A stretch of DNA of 64,000 bases, taken from positions 28,291 to 92,290 of the forward strand of contig DEXQ01000010.1 of the NCBI GenBank assembly GCA_002364215.1, given 5' to 3'. The translations under genes were made by a program, and so were the position numbers. The stretch is from Aequorivita sp. UBA3180 (GTDB lineage: Bacteria > Bacteroidota > Bacteroidia > Flavobacteriales > Flavobacteriaceae). The notes under the pieces were generated by a model. That model had not been told where the DNA came from. It was given only the letters and a program-made list of their open reading frames with translations, and searched no databases. Positions 43,246 through 51,129 of the stretch are shown here, one piece after another (position 1 is the stretch's first letter; the number at the start of each line of letters is the position of its first letter).

Positions 43246-44664
43246 ATGAAGCATTTCACTTTAAAAAGTTTTTTCACCTTATTTATTTTTTTTATCACAG
43301 CAACAACCTTCGCCCAAACTGAGCTAAAAGGTAAGGTTGCCGATTTCTTAACATTTCAGCCCATTGAAAGCGCCAGTGTTTATATTGAAAACACAACTAT
43401 CGGCTCCATAACCAATGCCGATGGAAATTTCGTTTTGAAAGTGCCACAACAACATTTGCAGGATACGTTGGTAATTTCTTCTATCGGATATAAAAGCTTT
43501 AAGGTTATAATCAGCGAATTTGAAAACGGCTCCGATATTTTCTTGGAAGAAGATGTCGCCTCGCTAGATGAAGTGGTAATCGTTGCCGATCCACGCCCCA
43601 CAACCGGAAATGGTATTGTTGAGAAAGCAATTGAAAAACTCCCGAAAAACCTTCCCGATCAAGCCTACCTTCAAAAGGGATTTCTGCGCCACAAAGAGCG
43701 CAACAAAAAGGAATACAAATGGCTTATTGAAAGCGCCATCACCTTATATGATTCCAGTTATGCTGCCGGAGCAAAGGACAACCTAAAAATAAACGTGGAC
43801 GAAACTCGTAAAAGTTATGATTTAAGGGATGTTGATAGCCTGTTTACCTATTCCGCTTATTTAAAAAGCATGAATTCAAAGGCCTCAAATTTGAATAGAA
43901 ATTCGATTAAAACGTCCTCTTTAGTTGAAGCCATAAAATGGAACGACAGCCGCGTGAATGGCTTGGAGAATCTTTTTAAGGGTAAGCTCAATTTAGTCCG
44001 CAACTCAAATGTTAGCGGTGCTTTGTTGGGGAAAAATATGTTGGAAAAACACCATTTCGAGTTGGACACTATTTTGGTTGACAACGGAAGAAAACTCTAT
44101 AAAATTAAAATTGAAAAAGGAGTCGATTTTGTAGGTTTGAACACGCCAAACATTTACAACGAAGGTTTTGAACCCAAGGGTTGGATCTATATTTATTATG
44201 ACAATTACGCAATCAAAAAAGTGGAGTATGAATTGGTTGCCGCTTCCGACGTTCAGAAAAAACGAAGCAAAAGCCTTTTTGATACACAGACCATCCATAA
44301 GCTTGTGATTACTTATAAGGACTATGATGGAAAAATGTATCCGAACTACATTTATTACGAAACCCCAAAACTAGTAAACACAGGCGATAGGTCTTCCGAT
44401 AGAATTAAAACCGAAGCCGAGCCAGGCTTTGACAAAGACGAGCAATATTATTATACTATTCAAGAAATATTATTCAGTGATATAATTCAAGATCCAGAAT
44501 TAATAAGCCAAGAACTTCAACAAAACGATTGGTCCGCAGATATTTTTTCGAGTAAACCCTATAATGAAGCTTTCTGGAAAAATTACAACGTATTGCTGGA
44601 AAGTAAAGAGGAAGAAAAGCTAATCCAGGACTTAAGCAAGCGAGCCTCTTTGTATAAAGAGTAA
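43246..44664 (+). CDS. Secreted CarboxypepD_reg-like protein
   Basis: 472 residues. The signal peptide ends TATTFAQ. Residues about 24-110 form a CarboxypepD_reg beta-sandwich (LKGKVADFLTFQPIESASVY, IGSITNADGNFVLKVP), the domain that begins SusC-type receptors, but there is no plug or barrel afterwards. The rest is a globular mixed region (MNSKASNLNRNSIKTSSLVE). Such proteins are common in Bacteroidota and of unknown role. It lies 26 bases after the acyl-CoA dehydrogenase. Confidence 0.82.
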   Translation: MKHFTLKSFFTLFIFFITATTFAQTELKGKVADFLTFQPIESASVYIENTTIGSITNADGNFVLKVPQQHLQDTLVISSIGYKSFKVIISEFENGSDIFLEEDVASLDEVVIVADPRPTTGNGIVEKAIEKLPKNLPDQAYLQKGFLRHKERNKKEYKWLIESAITLYDSSYAAGAKDNLKINVDETRKSYDLRDVDSLFTYSAYLKSMNSKASNLNRNSIKTSSLVEAIKWNDSRVNGLENLFKGKLNLVRNSNVSGALLGKNMLEKHHFELDTILVDNGRKLYKIKIEKGVDFVGLNTPNIYNEGFEPKGWIYIYYDNYAIKKVEYELVAASDVQKKRSKSLFDTQTIHKLVITYKDYDGKMYPNYIYYETPKLVNTGDRSSDRIKTEAEPGFDKDEQYYYTIQEILFSDIIQDPELISQELQQNDWSADIFSSKPYNEAFWKNYNVLLESKEEEKLIQDLSKRASLYKE

Positions 44665-44671
44665 TTTTTTT

Positions 44672-44710
44672 TTAAAAAACTCATAACCCATAACCCATAA
44701 CTCAAAACTA
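44672..44710. repeat. ATAACCC word repeat
   Basis: Three direct copies of the word CATAACCCATAACCC then CATAACTC fill the gap between the CarboxypepD_reg gene and the rpsU promoter. No inverted copy of the word is present here, unlike most other word repeats in the window. Confidence 0.55.
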
Positions 44711-44715
44711 TTTTC

Positions 44716-44723
44716 TACTTTTG
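44716..44723 (+). promoter_or_regulatory. rpsU promoter, -7 element
   Basis: TACTTTTG is an 8/8 match to TAnnTTTG, 30 bases upstream of rpsU. The predicted leader is about 23 bases and is dominated by the strong Shine-Dalgarno sequence. Confidence 0.65.
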
Positions 44724-44737
44724 CCGACCTAAAGAGA

Positions 44738-44746
44738 GGAGGTGAT
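44738..44746 (+). promoter_or_regulatory. Exceptionally strong Shine-Dalgarno of rpsU
   Basis: GGAGGTGAT is complementary over nine bases to the conserved 3' tail of bacterial 16S rRNA, ending six bases before the rpsU ATG. Most genes in this window have no such site. Published work on Flavobacterium johnsoniae describes bS21-dependent sequestration of the anti-Shine-Dalgarno and autoregulation through the strong rpsU site. Confidence 0.9.
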
Positions 44747-44752
44747 GACACT

Positions 44753-44947
44753 ATGTTAATTATACCAGTTAAAGACGGAGAAAATATCGACAGAGCGCTG
44801 AAACGTTTCAAGCGCAAATTTGACCGTACCGGAACTATGCGCCAGTTGCGCTCACGACAAGCTTTTACTAAGCCTTCGGTTAAGAAAAGAGCACAGCTTC
44901 AAAAAGCACAGTATATTCAAAACTTAAGAGATCAGGAAGATATTTAA
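44753..44947 (+). CDS. rpsU: 30S ribosomal protein bS21
   Basis: 64 residues, small and very basic; binds the platform of the 30S subunit near the 16S 3' end. MLIIPVKDGENIDRALKRF opens the protein and RQAFTKPSVKKRAQLQKAQ closes the conserved part. The length is typical for Bacteroidota. It is followed by a strong terminator at 44972-45009, so it is monocistronic. Its leader carries the best Shine-Dalgarno in the window, and bS21 levels are probably set by feedback through it. Confidence 0.97.
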   Translation: MLIIPVKDGENIDRALKRFKRKFDRTGTMRQLRSRQAFTKPSVKKRAQLQKAQYIQNLRDQEDI

Positions 44948-44971
44948 CTATCATTCTTTTCAATACATTCT

Positions 44972-45009
44972 AAAAAATCCGTTGTGAAAATTTTCCAACG
45001 GATTTTTTT
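44972..45009 (+). terminator. rpsU terminator
   Basis: AAAAAATCCGTTG (44972-44984) pairs with CAACGGATTTTTT (44996-45008) around an 11-base loop; the T-run is contiguous with the stem. Confidence 0.85.
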
Positions 45010-45109
45010 ATGGTAAAAAGTCATTGGCTTTTTAAGTTATTCAGTTATTTTTAGAATCCCAGAGTTTCAATATTAAAATTGATAATCGAAAACAAGCCGC
45101 CAAAAAACA

Positions 45110-45997
45110 ATGTCCTTTCAGCCTTTTGTAGCATATCTCCAATTAGAAAAAAAGTATTCACCACATACGGTGACTGCCTATTTAAAAGATTTGGAAGATT
45201 TTAATGGTTTTGCTTCTGCGGAATTTCAGTATGCTGAAATTGTAGGTGTGAATTATTCCGTGGTGAGAAGCTGGATAGTCTCGCTCGTAGATTCCGGTAT
45301 TTCAAACAGAACCGTAAACCGGAAGATTTCATCTTTAAAAACCTACTATAAATTTCTTTTGAAAACGGGACAAATAGAGATCAATCCTTTAGCAAAGCAC
45401 AAAGCGCTGAAAACTTCAAAAAAAATCCAGGTCCCTTTTTCAGAAAAGGAAATCGGGAACGTAATGGAAATGTTTGGAGAAGAAAATGATTTTGAAGGAT
45501 TGCGCAACCGCTTAATCGTGGAACTTTTTTATTCCACCGGAATACGCAGGGCAGAGTTGATCAATATTAAAGTAACTGATGTTTCTTTTGCGCAGAAAAC
45601 TTTAAAGGTGTTGGGCAAAAGAAACAAAGAGCGCATTGTTCCAATTTTGCCCACGGTGCTGCAATCTATAAATGATTATTTGCAACAGCGCAGTGAACTT
45701 GGGAGTATAAAAGACACTGATGCTTTATTTCTCACCCAAAAAGGGGTTAAAATTTATGAAACTCTTGTCTATCGGATTATTAATTCATATTTTAGTAAAG
45801 CTTCGGAAAAGGTGAAGAAAAGTCCGCATATTTTGCGGCATTCTTTTGCAACGCATCTTTTAAACGAAGGCGCAGATATTAATTCGGTAAAGGAGTTGTT
45901 GGGGCATTCCAGTCTTGCTTCCACACAGGTTTACACACAAAATAGTATCGCAAAGTTGAAGGAGGTTTATAAAAACTCACATCCGCGAAACGGATAA
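45110..45997 (+). CDS. xerC: Tyrosine recombinase XerC/XerD type
   Basis: 295 residues. The N-terminal SAM-like core-binding domain (HTVTAYLKDLEDF) is followed by the catalytic domain with Arg146 (TGIRRAEL), His240 and Arg243 (HILRHSFATHLL), His266 (LLGHSSLASTQ) and Tyr275 (TQVYTQ); the complete catalytic set is present. It resolves chromosome dimers at dif with a partner recombinase. The location beside rpsU and hpf in a housekeeping block argues for a chromosomal Xer protein rather than an element integrase. XerC and XerD cannot be separated with certainty. Confidence 0.88.
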   Translation: MSFQPFVAYLQLEKKYSPHTVTAYLKDLEDFNGFASAEFQYAEIVGVNYSVVRSWIVSLVDSGISNRTVNRKISSLKTYYKFLLKTGQIEINPLAKHKALKTSKKIQVPFSEKEIGNVMEMFGEENDFEGLRNRLIVELFYSTGIRRAELINIKVTDVSFAQKTLKVLGKRNKERIVPILPTVLQSINDYLQQRSELGSIKDTDALFLTQKGVKIYETLVYRIINSYFSKASEKVKKSPHILRHSFATHLLNEGADINSVKELLGHSSLASTQVYTQNSIAKLKEVYKNSHPRNG

Positions 45998-46061
45998 ATT
46001 CAAAAAAAAACACTTTATGGGGTAAAATTACATATTACATTAACTTTAAATATAATATAGT

Positions 46062-46364
46062 ATGAAGGTAAACATTCAAACACCCAACTTTGCTGCCAAA
46101 GATGAACTTTTGACATTTGTTGAAAGCAGACTGTCCAAGCTAGAACAATTTTACGATAGAATTATTTTTGCAGATGTATTTTTAAAAGTCCAAAAAACAA
46201 GCGACAAGGAGAATAAAATAGTGGAGGTGCTATTGAGCATTCCTGGAGACGATATGATGGTAAAGAAAGAGGCGAAAAGTTTTGAGGAGGCTGTGGATGA
46301 TGTTATTAAGGCACTTGAAAGACAGCTTAAAAAAAGAAAACAAAAACAAAAAGCATATTTGTAA
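46062..46364 (+). CDS. hpf: Ribosome hibernation-promoting factor, short form
   Basis: 100 residues, S30AE/HPF family. MKVNIQTPNFAAKDELLTFV, KLEQFYDRIIFADVFLKVQ and a lysine-rich C-terminus (LERQLKKRKQKQKAYL) match the short HPF/RaiA form; the long-form C-terminal dimerisation domain is absent. It binds the decoding region of idle 30S subunits. Its terminator hairpin overlaps the promoter of the tRNA operon. Confidence 0.92.
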   Translation: MKVNIQTPNFAAKDELLTFVESRLSKLEQFYDRIIFADVFLKVQKTSDKENKIVEVLLSIPGDDMMVKKEAKSFEEAVDDVIKALERQLKKRKQKQKAYL

Positions 46365-46385
46365 TAGAATTTTTTAGAAAAAGTT

Positions 46386-46414
46386 TTGTAGAAAAAATAA
46401 TTTCTCTACATTTG
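46386..46414 (+). promoter_or_regulatory. Promoter of the tRNA-tuf operon
   Basis: TTG (46386-46388), an 18-base spacer and TACATTTG (46407-46414, 8/8). The predicted start (about 46421) falls in the hairpin at 46416-46437. Confidence 0.75.
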
Positions 46415-46415
46415 C

Positions 46416-46442
46416 AGTCCGTTAGAAATAGCGGACTTTTTT
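46416..46442 (+). terminator. hpf terminator overlapping the tRNA promoter region
   Basis: AGTCCG (46416-46421) pairs with CGGACT (46432-46437), followed by a T-run (46437-46442). It would terminate hpf transcription, while the tRNA transcript starts inside its 5' arm and so would not form the whole stem. Confidence 0.65.
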
Positions 46443-46477
46443 ATGGCTGAAAAATAGCCTTAAAAAGAGGTCAAAAC

Positions 46478-46551
46478 GCCGATGTAGCTCAGCTGGCTAG
46501 AGCAGCTGATTTGTAATCAGCAGGTCGTGGGTTCGAGTCCCTCTATCGGCT
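46478..46551 (+). tRNA. tRNA-Thr (anticodon TGT)
   Basis: Cloverleaf with acceptor GCCGATG / TATCGGC, D-arm AGCTCAG, anticodon stem CTGAT-TTGTA-ATCAG with TGT in the loop and T-arm GGTTCGAGTCC. The CCA end is not encoded. Confidence 0.97.
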
Positions 46552-46572
46552 CTTGAAATTTTGAAAAACACT

Positions 46573-46598
46573 CCTTTTAAAGTATAGGCTTTAAAAGG
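46573..46598. other. Perfect hairpin between tRNA-Thr and tRNA-Tyr
   Basis: CCTTTTAAAG (46573-46582) and CTTTAAAAGG (46589-46598) form 10 base pairs with a 6-base loop. It probably marks an RNase processing site in the tRNA precursor. A similar CCTTTAAAAGG sequence lies upstream of tRNA-Trp (48421-48431). Confidence 0.55.
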
Positions 46599-46602
46599 TC
46601 TT

Positions 46603-46684
<82 letters not shown>

Positions 46685-46707
46685 CGAACAATTTTTGCCC
46701 AAGCAAA

Positions 46708-46860
46708 AATTGAAAATTTCAAATTACAAAAACCAAATTCCAAAAGAATTGGTTGGAAATTTGAAAATTGTTCTTTACAATATTGAAAACATTTTGAATA
46801 AGTTCTAAAGTCATTTTTAAATTCTTTGGAATTTGGGATTTATTATTTTGGAATTTATTC
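46708..46860. repeat. AAATTCCAAA word repeat between tRNA genes
   Basis: CAAATTACAAAAACCAAATTCCAAA on the left is mirrored by TTGGAATTTGGG and TTTTGGAATTT on the right, giving a long imperfect dyad. The word family is the same as at 31949-32045. It separates tRNA-Tyr from tRNA-Gly by about 185 bases. Confidence 0.65.
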
Positions 46861-46868
46861 AAAGAATT

Positions 46869-46941
46869 GCGGGAGTAGCTCAGTTGGTAGAGCGTCAGCC
46901 TTCCAAGCTGAATGTCGCCGGTTCGAACCCGGTCTCCCGCT
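46869..46941 (+). tRNA. tRNA-Gly (anticodon TCC)
   Basis: Acceptor GCGGGAG / CTCCCGC, D-arm AGCTCAGTTGGTAGAGC, anticodon stem CAGCC-TTCCA-AGCTG, T-arm CCGGTTCGAACCCGG. Confidence 0.97.
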
Positions 46942-46944
46942 CTA

Positions 46945-47022
46945 AATGAGTTACAAGTTGTAAAGTTGCAAGTTACAGGTTGGAGTAACCTGAAGCTCGA
47001 AACCTGAAACCTGAAACCAAAA
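46945..47022. repeat. ACCTGAAACC word repeat
   Basis: Words GTTACAAGTTGTAAAGTTGC and ACAGGTTGGAGTAACCTGAAGC give a dyad (ACAGGTT / AACCTG), then three copies of AACCTGA continue to 47017. It fills the gap between tRNA-Gly and tRNA-Thr. Confidence 0.6.
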
Positions 47023-47024
47023 AC

Positions 47025-47096
<72 letters not shown>

Positions 47097-47152
47097 CAAA
47101 TTTAGAATACAATAGATCACTAATATATAACTAAGATTAAAATAAATACAAA

Positions 47153-48340
47153 ATGGCAAAAGCAACATTCGATCGTTCAAAACCACACTTAAATGTTGGT
47201 ACAATTGGACACGTAGATCACGGTAAAACAACTTTAACAGCTGCAATTACTAAAGTAATGGCGGATGCTGGTTTCTCTGAAGCACGTTCATTCGATCAGA
47301 TTGACAACGCACCAGAAGAAAAGGAAAGAGGTATAACAATTAACTCTTCACACGTAGAGTACCAAACAGCTAACCGCCACTATGCGCACGTTGACTGTCC
47401 TGGTCACGCGGATTATGTAAAGAACATGGTAACAGGTGCTGCCCAAATGGACGGTGCTATTCTAGTTGTTGCTGCTACAGACGGACCAATGCCGCAAACT
47501 CGCGAGCACATCCTTCTTGGTCGCCAAGTAGGTATTCCACGTATCGTTGTATTTATGAATAAGGTAGATATGGTTGATGATGAGGAATTATTAGAATTAG
47601 TTGAGATGGAAATTCGTGACCTTCTTAACTTCTACGAATATGATGGTGATAATGGACCTGTAGTTCAAGGTTCAGCTCTTGGAGCTCTTAACGGAGAACA
47701 AAAATGGGTTGATACAGTTTTGAAATTGATGGAAGAAGTTGATTCTTGGATTGAACTTCCAACTCGTGATGTTGATAAGCCTTTCCTTATGCCTATTGAA
47801 GATGTATTCTCTATTACAGGTCGTGGTACTGTTGCTACTGGTCGTATTGAAACTGGTATCGCAAAAACTGGAGATCCTGTAGAAATCATCGGTATGGGTG
47901 CTGAAAAATTAACTTCTACCATTACTGGTATTGAGATGTTCCGTCAAATCCTTGATAGAGGTGAGGCTGGAGATAATGCTGGTATCCTATTAAGAGGTAT
48001 TGAAAAATCACAGATTTCTAGAGGTATGGTTATTACTAAACCTGGATCTGTAACGCCACACGCTAAATTTAAAGCTGAGGTTTATATCCTTAAGAAAGAA
48101 GAAGGTGGACGTCACACTCCATTCCACAACAACTACCGTCCACAGTTCTACGTTCGTACAACTGATGTAACTGGAACAATTTCGCTTCCTGATGGTGTTG
48201 AAATGGTTATGCCTGGTGATAACTTGACTATCCACGTTGAGTTGCTTCAACCAATTGCAATGAACGTAGGTCTTCGTTTCGCAATCCGTGAAGGTGGACG
48301 TACTGTAGGTGCGGGTCAGGTAACTGAAATTTTAGACTAA
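47153..48340 (+). CDS. tuf: Elongation factor Tu
   Basis: 395 residues, delivering aminoacyl-tRNA to the ribosome. G1 GHVDHGKTTLTAAI, G3 DCPGHADYVKNM and G4 NKVDMVDDEE are intact; domains 2 and 3 are of normal length and the C-terminus is VTEILD. Position after tRNA-Thr matches the ancestral thrT-tufB order. Codon usage is strongly biased towards U-ending codons in the 3' half, unlike its neighbours. A strong terminator follows. Confidence 0.99.
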   Translation: MAKATFDRSKPHLNVGTIGHVDHGKTTLTAAITKVMADAGFSEARSFDQIDNAPEEKERGITINSSHVEYQTANRHYAHVDCPGHADYVKNMVTGAAQMDGAILVVAATDGPMPQTREHILLGRQVGIPRIVVFMNKVDMVDDEELLELVEMEIRDLLNFYEYDGDNGPVVQGSALGALNGEQKWVDTVLKLMEEVDSWIELPTRDVDKPFLMPIEDVFSITGRGTVATGRIETGIAKTGDPVEIIGMGAEKLTSTITGIEMFRQILDRGEAGDNAGILLRGIEKSQISRGMVITKPGSVTPHAKFKAEVYILKKEEGGRHTPFHNNYRPQFYVRTTDVTGTISLPDGVEMVMPGDNLTIHVELLQPIAMNVGLRFAIREGGRTVGAGQVTEILD

Positions 48341-48363
48341 TTATATTATTATAAAAAGCACTG

Positions 48364-48400
48364 GGTGTCCCGAATTAACTTCGGGATACCTTGGCTTTTA
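48364..48400 (+). terminator. tuf terminator
   Basis: An 11-bp stem GGTGTCCCGAA (48364-48374) with TTCGGGATACC (48380-48390), one G-U pair, then TTGGCTTTTA. Outer AAAAGC / GCTTTT pairs may extend it. Confidence 0.8.
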
Positions 48401-48446
48401 TAGCGGGTTTAGCATATTGGCCTTTAAAAGGTGCTAATCCTTATAG

Positions 48447-48519
48447 ACGGGTTTAGCTCAGTTGGTAGAGCACTGGTCTCCAAAACCAGGTGTCGGGAGT
48501 TCGAGTCTCTCAACCCGTG
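48447..48519 (+). tRNA. tRNA-Trp (anticodon CCA)
   Basis: Acceptor ACGGGTT / AACCCGT with discriminator G, D-arm AGCTCAGTTGGTAGAGC, anticodon stem CTGGTCT-CCA-AAACCAG, T-arm GGGAGTTCGAGTCTCTC. It leads the secE-nusG operon; the preceding 48408-48436 stretch holds TTAGCA / TGCTAA, another possible hairpin. Confidence 0.97.
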
Positions 48520-48569
48520 CAAAAGATGAAAACCTTTGTTACATCTATAAAATCTTAAACTGCGACAAA

Positions 48570-48758
48570 ATGGTAAACTATATTACAGAATCGTATAAAG
48601 AACTTAAAAATCACGTTACTTGGCCTACTTGGGCAGAAGCACAGAAGTTAACTGTTATTGTAGCAGTGTTCTCTGTTTTATTGGCCTTGGCAGTTTGGGG
48701 CGTAGATACCGTTTTCAGTAAAGTGGTTGGTTTATATTTTGATTGGATCAAGTCGTAA
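48570..48758 (+). CDS. secE: Preprotein translocase subunit SecE
   Basis: 62 residues, single-helix SecE of the SecYEG translocon. MVNYITESYKELKNHVTWPT is the amphipathic segment and the membrane helix is LTVIVAVFSVLLALAVWGVD. A longer in-frame reading from 48462 would run through the tRNA-Trp gene and is rejected. It sits three bases before nusG, the normal bacterial order. Confidence 0.95.
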   Translation: MVNYITESYKELKNHVTWPTWAEAQKLTVIVAVFSVLLALAVWGVDTVFSKVVGLYFDWIKS

Positions 48759-48761
48759 GCA

Positions 48762-49316
48762 ATGACCGAAACAACAAGTGCAAAAAAGTGGTATGTAGTC
48801 CGTTCAGTTAGTGGACAGGAGAACAAGATCAAATCGTATATCGAAAATGAGATAAAACGATTGGAACTTGAGGATTATATTGATCAGGTGCTCGTACCCA
48901 CTGAAAAAGTAATACAGATACGTAACGGTAAAAAAGTAAACAAAGAACGTGTTTACTTTCCAGGTTACATAATGATACAGGCAAATTTGGGGGGAGAAAT
49001 TCCACACATCATAAAATCTATCAATGGAGTAATCGGCTTTTTGGGTGAAACCAAAGGAGGAGATCCCGTGCCGCTTAGACAATCTGAAGTAAACAGAATG
49101 TTAGGTAAGGTTGATGAACTTTCTGTGAAAGATGATAGTGTTAACATCCCTTACACAATTGGCGAAACCGTAAAAGTAATAGACGGACCGTTCAACGGAT
49201 TTAACGGCACCGTGGAAAAGATAAATGAAGAGAAACGCAAGCTGGAAGTAATGGTGAAAATTTTCGGAAGAAAAACACCATTAGAGTTGAGCTATATGCA
49301 AGTAGAAAAAGTTTAA
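48762..49316 (+). CDS. nusG: Transcription termination/antitermination protein NusG
   Basis: 184 residues. The NGN domain is WYVVRSVSGQENKIKSYIEN, followed by PGYIMIQANLGGEIPHIIKS, and the KOW domain is KVIDGPFNGFNGTVEKINEE. It binds RNA polymerase and couples transcription to translation. Length and order are typical. Confidence 0.98.
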   Translation: MTETTSAKKWYVVRSVSGQENKIKSYIENEIKRLELEDYIDQVLVPTEKVIQIRNGKKVNKERVYFPGYIMIQANLGGEIPHIIKSINGVIGFLGETKGGDPVPLRQSEVNRMLGKVDELSVKDDSVNIPYTIGETVKVIDGPFNGFNGTVEKINEEKRKLEVMVKIFGRKTPLELSYMQVEKV

Positions 49317-49379
49317 TTGTTACGCTTAATAGGTCTTTCGGAGGCTTCCACTTTTGAAATACCACATTAAAAATTAGAA

Positions 49380-49817
49380 ATGGCAAAAGAAATCAGTAAA
49401 GTAGTTAAGTTGCAAGTTCGTGGAGGTGCTGCTAACCCATCACCACCAGTGGGACCTGCTCTTGGTGCTGCCGGTGTCAACATCATGGAGTTCTGTAAGC
49501 AATTCAATGCAAGAACCCAAGATAAGCAGGGAAAAGTATTGCCAGTAGCGATCACGGTTTACAAAGACAAATCATTTGATTTTGTTATCAAAACCCCACC
49601 CGCTGCCGTGCAGATACTTGAAGCTGCTAAAGCAAAAAAAGGCTCCGGTGAACCACACGCAAAAAAAGTAGCCACAATCTCTTGGGACCAAATTAAAATG
49701 ATCGCGGAAGACAAAATGCCCGATCTTAATGCATTTACCGTAGAGTCTGCTATGAAAATGGTAGCCGGTACTGCACGTTCTATGGGAATTAAAGTAAAAG
49801 GTGACGCACCTTTTTAA
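49380..49817 (+). CDS. rplK: 50S ribosomal protein uL11
   Basis: 145 residues; binds the GTPase-associated region of 23S rRNA. KLQVRGGAANPSPPVGPALG is the uL11 signature with its conserved proline pairs, and the C-terminal TARSMGIKVKG is present. It heads the rplKA pair, 63 bases after nusG. Confidence 0.98.
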   Translation: MAKEISKVVKLQVRGGAANPSPPVGPALGAAGVNIMEFCKQFNARTQDKQGKVLPVAITVYKDKSFDFVIKTPPAAVQILEAAKAKKGSGEPHAKKVATISWDQIKMIAEDKMPDLNAFTVESAMKMVAGTARSMGIKVKGDAPF

Positions 49818-49838
49818 TCTGAAAAAAGAATCTATAAA

Positions 49839-50537
49839 ATGGCACGATTAACTAAAAAGCAAAAGGAAGCCGCTTCAAAAATAGAGCCTAACAAGGCCTA
49901 TTCAGTAGCCGAAGCTTCTGCTTTAATAAAAGAAATCACCAGCGTAAAGTTTGATGCTTCCGTTGACCTTGCGGTACGTCTTAACGTGGATCCACGTAAA
50001 GCGAACCAAATGGTTAGAGGCGTTGTTACCCTTCCACACGGAACTGGTAAGGACGTAAAAGTATTGGCATTGGTAACTCCAGATAAGGAAGCCGAGGCTA
50101 AGGAAGCAGGAGCAGACTACGTAGGTCTTGATGAGTACCTCGACAAAATTAAAGGAGGATGGACAGATGTTGACGTAATTGTAACTATGCCAAGCGTTAT
50201 GGGTAAATTAGGTCCTTTAGGACGTGTATTAGGTCCTCGTGGCCTTATGCCAAACCCAAAAACAGGTACAGTAACAATGGACGTTGCTAAAGCAGTTTCT
50301 GATGTAAAAGCTGGTAAAATTGACTTTAAAGTTGATAAAACCGGTATTGTACACGCAGCAATCGGGAAAGCATCTTTTGACGCCGAAAAAATTGCAGGAA
50401 ACGCAAGAGAATTATTAACAACCCTCGTTAAACTTAAGCCTCAGGCCGCAAAAGGTGTTTACATTAAGAGTATCTTCATGTCAAGCACAATGAGCCCCGG
50501 AGTTGAAGTGGATACAAAAAGGTTTACTGAGCAGTAA
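49839..50537 (+). CDS. rplA: 50S ribosomal protein uL1
   Basis: 232 residues, part of the mobile L1 stalk. RLNVDPRKANQMVRGVVTLP and VMGKLGPLGRVLGPRGLMP are conserved. In many bacteria L1 represses rplKA translation by binding its mRNA; the matching site was not identified here. It is 22 bases after rplK. Confidence 0.98.
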   Translation: MARLTKKQKEAASKIEPNKAYSVAEASALIKEITSVKFDASVDLAVRLNVDPRKANQMVRGVVTLPHGTGKDVKVLALVTPDKEAEAKEAGADYVGLDEYLDKIKGGWTDVDVIVTMPSVMGKLGPLGRVLGPRGLMPNPKTGTVTMDVAKAVSDVKAGKIDFKVDKTGIVHAAIGKASFDAEKIAGNARELLTTLVKLKPQAAKGVYIKSIFMSSTMSPGVEVDTKRFTEQ

Positions 50538-50549
50538 AAACTGGAAATT

Positions 50550-51071
50550 ATGACAAGAGAAGAAAAATCACAAGTAATTGAAACGTTGACTGCGCAGTTG
50601 TCTGATAATGCCAATATCTATTTGGCAGACATTTCAGGACTTGACGCAGGGAATACTTCCAACCTTCGCCGGGCTTGTTTCAAAGCAGGTGTTCAGTTGG
50701 CAGTTGTTAAGAACACATTGCTTAAAAAAGCAATGGAGAGTTCAGATAAGGATTTTGGTGAGCTTACAAATATCCTGAAAGGAAATACATCTTTGATGAT
50801 TTCTGAAACAGGAAATGCGCCTGCCAAAGTAATTAAGGAATTCAGAAAGAAATCTGATAAGCCTCTTTTGAAGGGAGCCTACATCCAAGAGTCAATTTAT
50901 GTTGGCGACAATCAATTGGATAGTCTGGTTGAACTTAAATCTAAAGACGAACTTATTGGAGAAATTATCGGGTTGTTGCAATCGCCTGCTAAAAATGTTG
51001 TTTCAGCACTTAAATCAAGTGGTGGAAAGCTTGCAGGAATTGTTAAGACCTTATCCGAAAGAGAAGGATAA
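50550..51071 (+). CDS. rplJ: 50S ribosomal protein uL10
   Basis: 173 residues, base of the L7/L12 stalk. The segments IYLADISGLDAGNTSNLRRA and VQLAVVKNTLLKKAMESS match, and the C-terminal helix that binds L12 dimers is present. It is 12 bases after rplA and 58 bases before rplL. Confidence 0.97.
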   Translation: MTREEKSQVIETLTAQLSDNANIYLADISGLDAGNTSNLRRACFKAGVQLAVVKNTLLKKAMESSDKDFGELTNILKGNTSLMISETGNAPAKVIKEFRKKSDKPLLKGAYIQESIYVGDNQLDSLVELKSKDELIGEIIGLLQSPAKNVVSALKSSGGKLAGIVKTLSEREG

Positions 51072-51129
51072 AATTTCATTAAGCACTAATTAATTTATAT
51101 AAACACAATTATTTTTAAAAACGATAGAA

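Noticed and set aside
45110..45997. Phage or element integrase next to tRNA genes
   Set aside because: The recombinase lies in a housekeeping block with rpsU and hpf, no att-like duplication of a tRNA end was seen, and the size and motifs fit a chromosomal Xer protein.
46708..47022. CRISPR-like repeats between tRNA genes
   Set aside because: The words are short, degenerate and mirrored, with no constant repeat length or unique spacers, and no cas genes are present.
48462..48569. Extended SecE N-terminus
   Set aside because: It would be translated through tRNA-Trp; MVNYITESYKELK at 48570 is the conserved SecE start.
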